From the NCBI RefSeq assembly GCF_963678975.1, contig NC_089279.1, positions 34,663,297 through 34,727,296 of the forward strand: a stretch of DNA of 64,000 bases, in the 5' to 3' direction. The stretch's first letter is position 1, and each line of letters begins with the position of its first letter. Shown piece after piece: positions 58,201 to 64,000 of the stretch. The position numbers were made by a program, and so were the translations under genes. The DNA comes from Dysidea avara. Lineage: Eukaryota; Porifera; Demospongiae; Dictyoceratida; Dysideidae. The notes below the pieces were generated by a model. That model searched no databases. It was given only the letters and a program-made list of their open reading frames with translations, and was not told the origin of the DNA.

Positions 58201-60644
58201 AACAGTATCGCACACACATCAATTAAGGGTGTGTCACCAACCAATAGGCAATCATTGAGACTAGCATACTTTGGCGATTGACGACAACTGCAGTTGTATA
58301 CAATTCTCACCGGAGTTGTAGAGGAATTCTTGTACACCGGATGGTGCGGTATGTAATGAACTCCAGTGGTGGGTTGGTCACTCTCAGTAGGTGCACGCTC
58401 AATGAATTGACGTTGTTCTTGTTCAGTGATGATGTTACCGTAAAGCTGAAGCATAGTTGGATGGTATCCAAGCTTTCTAGCAAGTGCACGTGTTTGCCGT
58501 TCACAGATTGCCCGATTAGAAGGGAGGAAAGGATGGTTTGGTCTCCATGGGAAACGAACTACATAGTATCCATCCTTGTCATGTGATATATGGTCCCTCT
58601 GATACATTGCCATGAATGGTTCAGGTGATATGTCAGTAGAATGTTCCACAGGTGTGGGAGTGTCTGAGCTAGTGTCAGGAGATGAATCAGTACAATCACA
58701 AAACTCGAGATTAACTGCTAGAGTTGTGTAAGCATGAGTGACATGGGGTTCTGATTGCCTAGGAAGTGGCCCTGAAAGTAGATATCCAAGCTTGGATTCC
58801 ATGGCAGTTGGACCCGTACCCCTGACAATGTGATTGCCCATGATCTCCCAATAATGGTTAACACCAATTAACAATGAAATCTGAAATTTTTGTGTAAAGC
58901 CAATAGGATGGGCCAACTTCAAGTCCCGCAAATAAGGAAGGCTGTGTAAAGTTGAGTTAACAAAGTTTTGAACAGGTGCTGCTATCTGGGGTACAACTAA
59001 AGCTGAAATTGCGATGTCACCAACATTGGTTTCGAGCATGAACCTGATTGTGTCAACCTGGTACTTAGAGGTAGTTTCACCACCAAAGCATGATATACTC
59101 AAGTTTTCTCTATGGTGGGGGCGCAAGTCCAACTTATCAGCTAAAGTCTGTGTTACAAAGGACCGTTGAGCCCCTTCATCAAACAATATATTTGCGGATA
59201 CCCTGTGGTTGTCAGCTCTAACAAACGCTACAGCGGTTTTCAAAAGACAGGCTGGACTAGAATCTCGGTTGCCAATCAGGGGCTGTGTAGCTGTAGTAAG
59301 GCCAGCAACTGGCTGAGTTGGAACAAAACTCTGTGATGTTGGATTCAACGTACTTGGCAATGTCTGAGAGGATTGTGGGGGCTGTGGATTGTTCTGTGTG
59401 GTAGGGTTTGTTTGGGTTGCACTAGGTGTGCTTTCCATTCCACACAAGCTACTGTGGTGCTTCTTATGACATCCCCTGCACCTATTCTTTGAGTTGCAAT
59501 TAACAGCCTTGTGGTTTCCCAAACAATTAAAGCACAGCCGTTCCTTCTTCACTATATCCAATCGCACCTTTACATCAGTTACCACATTACAGTACACAGC
59601 ACTATGTTGTCCCTTACAATACACACATATTGGTTTTGCACTCACTGATCTCTTCTCGCCTGTTGAGTGTCCTTTTCGCACACCCATGAAAAAGGATCCA
59701 GTGACACTGGATTGACTATGATCATCACGACTTTCCTGACCAGATTCTAGAATAGTAATCTCTCGTTCAATTCCAGTACGAAGTTCATCAATATCCCACT
59801 GATCTGAGGTGTGATTCCGAGTGAGATTCCTGATTACAACTGGTGGCAGTTTCCCTAAAATCAGAGAGACTAACAAATCTCCATAGGTGTCCTTGCTCTT
59901 CCCCAATGATTCCAAACCTCTTATGTGGCTTTCGACAGTGTCATACAAGTGCCTTAGACTAGATGCAGTATTGGAAGTGTCGGGTAAATTCAATAACGCT
60001 TTCATGTGTGCATTTATGATTTTCTGTTTCTTTCCGAATCTGGCTTCCAGTAGAGAGATGGACTGTTCATAATTGGCACTGGTCAAAGTAAATCCGCTGA
60101 CAGTTCTGGATGCTTCACCCTCTAGTAATGATCGCAAGTAGTTAAATTTCTCAATGCCTGTGAGTTTGGGGTTTGAGTGGACAGCTGATTGGAAGGAGTC
60201 CCAAAATGTTTGCCATACAAGCGGGTCTCCAGAAAACTTCGGCAAGTCGAGCTTGGGTAATCGACTGGCGGGTGCAGATTGAACTATGGACTCTCTTGAT
60301 GCAGAGTTAAGGGGAGTGACTGGTGAGACAGCTGTGGTATTGTTCTTCTCTAAATATCGCTTCAAACGTGTCAACTTCTCTATTAAGGTGTCTTGGATTT
60401 CTATGGTCTCAAAGGTGTCTCGTTCTGAATCATCAGCTCCTTCAATCATGGACTGTATTTTCACATCGAGTTGCTGCAATGATTCAGCCTTGCGGTTCAA
60501 CTGGTCAATGTATGACATAACTAAACTAATAGTGTCTTCAGTAGCGGGTTGCGTCAGGTCTAGTTCTTCTATCTTGCCATAGATGCGCGTTAAGTGTGCG
60601 CGGTACGCTTTGCGGGATCCCTTTAACTTGTCCATTCCCTCCAT
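55194..60644 (-). CDS. BEL/Pao Gag-Pol polyprotein
   Basis: 1,816 codons from ATG 60644, uninterrupted. Domains in order: a DUF1759-type Gag core (about 128-300, LPKLDLPKFSGDPLVWQTFW); CCHC-type knuckles CVYCKGQHSAVYC (340-352), CFNCLGNHKAVNC (371-383) and a third Cys/His group to 401; an aspartic protease region (about 485-620) with FDEGAQRSF where DTG/DSG is usual; reverse transcriptase with STDIEKAF (825-832) and YVDN (903-906); RNase H (FADAS 1074, LELKA 1114, SDSQ 1146, ADLLTRG 1190); an HHCC finger (about 1384-1422); an integrase core with D1455, D1517 and E1564; and a DUF5641-like C-terminus (about 1660-1755, KVGDIVIVHDDVPRLKW). Products form particles and copy and insert the element. 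The YVDN and DEG variants are departures from the commonest motifs. Strong family call. Confidence 0.95.
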   Translation of the reverse strand: MEGMDKLKGSRKAYRAHLTRIYGKIEELDLTQPATEDTISLVMSYIDQLNRKAESLQQLDVKIQSMIEGADDSERDTFETIEIQDTLIEKLTRLKRYLEKNNTTAVSPVTPLNSASRESIVQSAPASRLPKLDLPKFSGDPLVWQTFWDSFQSAVHSNPKLTGIEKFNYLRSLLEGEASRTVSGFTLTSANYEQSISLLEARFGKKQKIINAHMKALLNLPDTSNTASSLRHLYDTVESHIRGLESLGKSKDTYGDLLVSLILGKLPPVVIRNLTRNHTSDQWDIDELRTGIEREITILESGQESRDDHSQSSVTGSFFMGVRKGHSTGEKRSVSAKPICVYCKGQHSAVYCNVVTDVKVRLDIVKKERLCFNCLGNHKAVNCNSKNRCRGCHKKHHSSLCGMESTPSATQTNPTTQNNPQPPQSSQTLPSTLNPTSQSFVPTQPVAGLTTATQPLIGNRDSSPACLLKTAVAFVRADNHRVSANILFDEGAQRSFVTQTLADKLDLRPHHRENLSISCFGGETTSKYQVDTIRFMLETNVGDIAISALVVPQIAAPVQNFVNSTLHSLPYLRDLKLAHPIGFTQKFQISLLIGVNHYWEIMGNHIVRGTGPTAMESKLGYLLSGPLPRQSEPHVTHAYTTLAVNLEFCDCTDSSPDTSSDTPTPVEHSTDISPEPFMAMYQRDHISHDKDGYYVVRFPWRPNHPFLPSNRAICERQTRALARKLGYHPTMLQLYGNIITEQEQRQFIERAPTESDQPTTGVHYIPHHPVYKNSSTTPVRIVYNCSCRQSPKYASLNDCLLVGDTPLIDVCAILLRFRLHRYALSTDIEKAFLHVKLDEQDRDYTRFLWLSNLNDPESQFTTYRFKVVLFGSTSSPFMLSATLHRHLDLYESPVSSDIKRNLYVDNVISGCQTEEEILSYYTDARSIMATAHFNLRSWASNSPKLQATAQTDGVLDTDTTVSVLGLKWNTCTDTLALSQRRLTNDNTVMTKRNILQAASKQYDPLGWLSPIVIRAKLLIQELWRKQVNWDEPLDDDFNNRWFQVAADVEQSASVVMARRYSVMSSNKSVYLHVFADASTKAYGAVAYLQSAGQVDFVMAKSRVSPLKTTTLPRLELKAAVTAAQLAEFIHSTLQPQLDSIKIKLWSDSQITLHWIFSKKQLKPFVANRVREICLLFPTSVWGYCHTDDNAADLLTRGISSTQLQSSTLWSHGPPWLPSQSNWPTWSPTTVLHVQTNDEEVEPTLPATDAPATLKPGLGQIIDITRYSKLTKLLRITAYVLRFITNIKRTLPKLSGHLTPTELSYAQVLLIKSVQQHSFCNEIANLQSKASRLPLIRQLRLHLNNEGIICCGGRIHNAPVSQQVKFPYLLPQKHWLTELIIQDIHQRHFHSGTNSTVTYLRQMYWLPAARRHVRSILRHCVTCNKLSGSHYKAPSPPPLPKHRLQMMNPFTVTGIDFTGALYVRTSGGESKVYICLFTCASSRAVHLEVVTDLSEETFLQAFRRFASRKSLPKLVVSDNASTFMSAAEDLRALFESRTIQEGLGRQGVEWKFIPCRAPWYGGYWERLIGLTKNVLKKALGRAYVTLPSLQTIVVEIEAHLNNRPLTYVSSDLDEPEPLTPSHLLYGRIIDTVPHSLAAKDEVIDENYQEVGSKLHNTLSKKAKAQALIIQHFWNRWKREYLTSLRETHTVNNGTNKERIKVGDIVIVHDDVPRLKWQLAVVKELQRGHDNAVRSAVIRTVNGITNRPIIKLYPLEVNVETETPDSQDILDDSTPDTPVPHDTEPQLPSRPQRSAAVKARAQVSDWAQILRGPEDVMN

Positions 60645-60775
60645 CCTGGTTTGCTGTAATAAAACACCAGAAAAGAAATGTTTACCAGTGAATTGGCTTG
60701 CCTTGACAGGTACCGTTATTCACTGCCACGGTACCACGACGTCTGCGGGGCGGGTTACAAAACAGCAAACCAATC

Positions 60776-60792
60776 CTGGTCACAGCACCAAA
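60776..60792 (-). promoter_or_regulatory. Primer-binding site of the BEL/Pao element
   Basis: On the minus strand, immediately inside the 5' LTR, the sequence reads ATTTGGTGCTGTGACCAGG. The TGG start fits pairing with a tRNA 3' CCA end. The primer tRNA was not identified. Confidence 0.7.
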
Positions 60793-61009
60793 TATCGTGG
60801 CTGATCCACGTTACAGCAGATTCACAACAGCGGCAAGCAGGAGGGCCGACGATTGAACGGATAAAGGACAACGTGTCACACACTACTCATCGCGTACGAA
60901 AGACATGGCATACAGAGACACATTACAGTATACGCATGCGCATAACCTAAGGCCTAAAATACAATAAGGAAATACAATAATGAATATACTATAAAGTCAG
61001 TTCATGACA
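60793..61009 (-). repeat. BEL/Pao 5' LTR
   Basis: 217 bp, identical to 54990-55206 apart from two transitions. It should contain the element promoter. Confidence 0.95.
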
Positions 61010-61319
61010 ATTAGTACTATGTATGGTGTTCAACATGAGAAGCAACTGTTGCACTATGGATCGATTTTTTAAGAAGCCAAACTGCTGAGGTGAGAGAAAA
61101 CTTGAAATGTAAGAAATGGTTTTGTTGTAAACTAGTTGTTCTAATACCTTAGATGTTATACAGAGTAGAGAAATTGGACGATAGTTAGTAACTTGAGTCT
61201 TGTCACCAGATTTATGTACAGGAACAATCGTGTGTATGCGCCATTCATAAGGTATGGAGCAACTATTTAAACTGATTGTAAACAAATGGTGCAATGGCTT
61301 AGTATATATCACTGTGACA
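61010..61319 (-). pseudogene. LINE RT, upstream part cut off by the BEL/Pao insertion
   Basis: The minus frame encodes HTIVPVHKSGDKTQVTNYRP, ISLLCITSKVLEQLVY and SPQQFGFLKNRS, the conserved front of the RT domain, running into the LTR at 61009. It joins the sequence at 54989. The LINE is 5'-truncated at about 61319, against the GCGGACCCTA terminus. Confidence 0.85.
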
Positions 61320-61336
61320 GCGGACCCTATTATAGG
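61320..61336. repeat. Orphan terminus and target duplication of the foldback at 46575
   Basis: GCGGACCCTA (61320-61329) is the exact complement of the foldback's first 10 bp. TTATAGG (61330-61336) repeats the 7 bp before 46575. Confidence 0.75.
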
Positions 61337-62509
61337 TGACACTTCCCAACAAACGACCGGCTAAATAAATATTTGAACCGTGACCGGTGACTGGCTAAAT
61401 ATCCACTTCGTAAATGGCTTAGTAACCCAACAGACTGCAGCAAGTATTTAGGCCTTTGTGAGAGATTTTGGCGAGAGAATTCAAACCGTAGATTTTGTAA
61501 CAAAGCATATCGCATTAACCGTAATTGTTACACGTTGTCATGCTTTCGCTCATAGTACCTTCATGCCTCGTACATACCGCTTTTTTTATATCCGGTTCCA
61601 CTTTCGAATCTTGTGGTAAGCTAGGCGTGTCACCAACACCTTACCTGACTTTATCATTTCAGCACCAACAGTTGCAACCTTCAAGCTGCGCTTGGATAAT
61701 TTTTGGAAGCAATCTAGATATCTGCACCTTCAAAGGTCTGCAGCCTAGCCTGGCAAGTTAGCTTGCCTGGGCATCTACAAGCCCATTATTATACAACCAA
61801 GTACTAAGAATAATACGAAACGCGGTTAAAATTACGTCATAAATAAATAAATAATTAATAATTAATGTTTGAGAAAACTACGAGGCCTAGAGACATGAAC
61901 TAACCGGGGATAGATTCGCCTGTGAATGAAGGCACAAACGTATAATCGTTGCTCCTGTTTGTGCTGATGACTTGACCATACGTGTAATTCTATATAACGC
62001 CCAGTACCACACCCTTGCTTAATTAGTTACATATTGCGCGAAGAAGATTAGTGATGCCCGTGCAGGAGAGCCAGAAGCCACTTGTGTAAACAAGAAGATT
62101 ACAAGTAAGTTTTTATGTTTGTAACATCTCAAGTCTCCATGCCAGCTGCCAGTGGATTCATTCACGTAAATAAACAATACAAGAAAACATTAAACTGACA
62201 TATGCCATGCTCTTTACAATAAGCTTACAGTTACATATAAAATACAAGTAAACAATTTTGTCTTGTGCAGCTGGCATGGCGAACTTTCTTTGTGTTGGTG
62301 TCTGGCAATTCAATACGTGCTTAATCTTTTTTGCCTTCACCTGGCGTAGCTACTAGGCTCTAGTGGCTTGGCTGTCTTCCTTTATCTGGTTCATCTGGCT
62401 TGCATACGCCTACAGCATTGTGTAGCTATCTCCTGAAAGTTGTGTATGCATAACTATAGTGTGTCACCCATCACTGTGCCATTGCTACATCACTGATGAA
62501 CCTTACTTA
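61337..62509. other. Intergenic, possible non-recognised exon
   Basis: No recognised gene. At 62040-62103 an open segment on the plus strand (ISDARAGEPEATCVNKKIT) ends at a good AAGTAAGT donor and could be a first or internal exon. Frames at 61330-61515 and 61525-61761 are unsupported. Confidence 0.35.
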
Positions 62510-62670
62510 GGCCACTGCAATGAGATAACTTGTTTCTCATCAGCTTCTCATAGAATAACAGATGCGGGCGGGCAGGTTATCTCATTATTTGTAAGTCACA
62601 TAAAAACTTCATACAGTAGCTGACACATAAAGAAAAATTGTATAATACACTATTACAAAAGCAGTATGAT

Positions 62671-63105
62671 CTATTTTTTTATTTTAGGTTTTTGGCAGTG
62701 TGCACATTGAGGGTAAAACACTGAGTCCACATCAACTTCAACTTCTTCAGCACAGTAAATACATATTGGAGTATAGCCTGCTGAATAGTACAGCTTCTCA
62801 ATAGGGTCATAGCAATTGATATTGCGCACATATACTTCTGAAAAGGGCTCTGGAAGTTCCATATCCTGTAATGAAGAGCCACATGTATAAGAATAGTTGT
62901 CAAGCAATGACTCCAGTGATGTGCGTTGTGTTTTCTTTAACTTTGTTTTACAGTACAACAGACGCCACATATCACATTCCTCACACAACATCATCATGTC
63001 AACATTCTTTACGTTACATGTTGCACACTTGCAGAAAATGGTAGTGTTTTTTAGGTGTCTTGACATGGAGAGATGGTCGATGTTCTTCAGTGGTAACTTG
63101 ACCAA
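62671..63105 (-). pseudogene. Transposase C-terminal Cys-rich region, shifted frame
   Basis: Continues the protein of 63014-64000 after a frame change in the overlap around 63050. It has Cys pairs suited to zinc binding: FCKCATC, LCEECDMW, then ICIYC and QCAHC at the end, separated by about 50 and 17 residues. The intervening YYSAGYTPICIYCAEE is typical of a protein family I recall from sponge and cnidarian genomes. The frameshift may be a lesion or a sequence error. Confidence 0.75.
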
Positions 63106-64000
63106 ATATCTGGCTGAAACTTAAATAATGGTTGTCACTTCCAGGTGTAGGATCTGGCAATGAATTAAGTTGCTTAAATATTTCTTCAGATAATCGAGGT
63201 GGCTTACATATATTACATTCTAAAGAGCCACATTTACGGATCTCAAAAAAGTAATGCCGCTTCCTGCAGCAATGTTGCATGAACTCTTTCAAGTTTGGGT
63301 GATCAGGCAGGGATTTTTTGTTAATAGATGTATTTATTATTGTGTCATCAATTTGCTTTAGCACAGTCAAAGACTGGTCCATAGCTTCTGCAGTAGCAGC
63401 ATTAAAAACATTAAAACTTTCTTGTTTTAGTTGAAGTCTTGATAGGACTTGTGCAAGACAGAGTTTTGGACCAGCAACTGAATCAATTATGGCCTCTCTC
63501 AGTGTGGGATGCTTAGCAGCTGCAGCTCTAATTTCCTTCATATTTCCAGCTTTTCCCAATAACTGTTCGCTGTCATCATCCATTCCATTCCGTGTGAGTC
63601 CAACACATTGCAGTCCCAGGTTGATGACTGACATAATGCGCTCCACTGGATTTCTCCATGAATGGTAAGGGGCTGTCCTGGCTGCACAAAGATAATCTAG
63701 ATCTAATTGTAGAAATAATGAAATCAGAGATAACTGAACTGCAATAAAAGTAAGCCGGTGGTCAGGACCCCCATCAGTATATAAAAACAAAATAGGCTTT
63801 GACTGAACATCTGTTTCGATCAAAGAAATAAGTTCAGAAGCATGCCTTATTGGACTGGATGGCTCAAAAGTACCTTCTTTTAAACTAATATGGACTTTAC
63901 CTGAATACCAAGAGCCAGAAATATCATCTGGGATAGCAACTTTAAAAAAGACTGATGGTATAAAGCTGAACTTTGTAAAGTCATGATCAGCCACCAAAAA
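63014..64000 (-). CDS. Putative DDE-type transposase, C-terminal portion
   Basis: Open for about 328 codons to the window edge, so the N-terminus is missing. The visible part has FLYTDGGPDH (Asp at residue 75 of the segment) and PYHSWRNPVERIMS (Glu near 119). The spacing and character fit the second Asp and the Glu of a DDE catalytic core. A helical region follows, then a C-terminal Cys-rich part after a frameshift. It lies inside an element with TTA target duplications and 35-bp TIRs, which supports a transposase. I could not place it in a named superfamily; Harbinger-like target sites make that the first candidate. Confidence 0.7.
   Translation of the reverse strand, partial: FLVADHDFTKFSFIPSVFFKVAIPDDISGSWYSGKVHISLKEGTFEPSSPIRHASELISLIETDVQSKPILFLYTDGGPDHRLTFIAVQLSLISLFLQLDLDYLCAARTAPYHSWRNPVERIMSVINLGLQCVGLTRNGMDDDSEQLLGKAGNMKEIRAAAAKHPTLREAIIDSVAGPKLCLAQVLSRLQLKQESFNVFNAATAEAMDQSLTVLKQIDDTIINTSINKKSLPDHPNLKEFMQHCCRKRHYFFEIRKCGSLECNICKPPRLSEEIFKQLNSLPDPTPGSDNHYLSFSQIFGQVTTEEHRPSLHVKTPKKHYHFLQVCNM

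Larger units (their letters stand above)
54990..61009 (-). mobile_element. BEL/Pao LTR retrotransposon, young and complete
   Basis: A 6,020-bp minus-strand element with two 217-bp LTRs differing at two positions, a primer-binding site and an intact polyprotein. It is flanked by ATTAG(T) at 54985-54989 and 61010-61014. It lies inside a LINE RT gene whose frame resumes across the site. The near-identical LTRs and open frame point to a recent insertion. Confidence 0.95.
62510..64000 (-). mobile_element. Autonomous DNA transposon, terminal part (runs off the window)
   Basis: Begins GGCCACTGCAATGAGATAAC after TTA (62507-62509), the same terminus and target preference as 4228-4944. The transposase is encoded on the minus strand toward this end. 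The other end lies beyond 64000. A 102-codon stretch of terminal sequence and the last 100 bp of coding are shared with the deleted copy. Confidence 0.85.

Noticed and set aside
62040-62110. Exon ending in a GTAAGT donor
   Set aside because: Open and with a good donor, but too short and unmatched to call; noted only as a possibility.
1-64000. A defence island, biosynthetic cluster or other multi-gene system
   Set aside because: Coding content is almost entirely transposon-derived, with scattered unrelated host-gene pieces; no co-oriented gene group is present.

Overview
The window reads as nuclear DNA of an invertebrate animal, most likely a sponge (demosponge). The coding traces are metazoan: a fibrinogen-domain pseudogene, a ciliary DLEC1-type gene split by spliceosomal introns, a PARP catalytic exon and a single-exon P-loop GTPase. 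The rest is AT-rich and filled with DNA transposons, MITEs, LINEs, a BEL/Pao element and satellites, and there is no prokaryotic gene organisation. The sponge assignment is inference, mostly from the transposon protein families; a cnidarian or other basal animal is not excluded.

Layout. 1-8,900: three direct copies of a repeat carrying CCGCTGCGG boxes, and a large inverted repeat (arms 625-2148 and 7400-8895) around a spacer that holds a Tigger-like MITE and a TTA-flanked 717-bp DNA element nested in a CAGGGG-ended element. 8,900-13,700: another CAGGGG element, a CACTAC/GTAGTG foldback and a broken fibrinogen-related gene. 13,745-20,300: the 3' part of a minus-strand DLEC1-like gene with at least nine recognisable exons and MITEs in its introns. 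Its last two exons lie in an arm (13745-15375) that is repeated inverted at 29568-32292. 20,300-29,570: hairpins, a 2.1-kb satellite of about 30-bp units, a LINE fragment, and a near full-length two-ORF LINE broken by one nonsense codon. 32,300-41,900: a PARP exon, SINE dimers, a 12-copy 115-bp satellite and the one convincing intact single-copy gene, a GIMAP/AIG1-like GTPase (38905-40455).

42,000-61,340 is a set of nested insertions. An hAT-like MITE (8-bp target duplication) holds a long-inverted-repeat element with TAGGGTCCGC ends and a 7-bp duplication. A second member of that family begins at 46575. Its missing terminus and matching 7-bp duplication reappear 12.5 kb away at 61320-61336, so everything between appears to have accumulated inside it: 33-bp GTTTCCC repeats, LINEs, SINEs, a CAGGGG element, and a LINE interrupted by a young BEL/Pao retrotransposon with an intact 1,816-residue polyprotein. 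62,510-64,000 is the end of an autonomous DNA transposon whose internally deleted relative sits at 4228-4944.

No bacterial-style operon, CRISPR array or defence system was found. The most novel material is the TAGGGTCCGC foldback family, the 5-bp-duplication CAGGGG family with its shared CTCTATTAGAG motif, and the inverted duplication of DLEC1-like terminal exons. Exon boundaries, clade names and the host taxon were inferred by eye from the sequence, without database searches.
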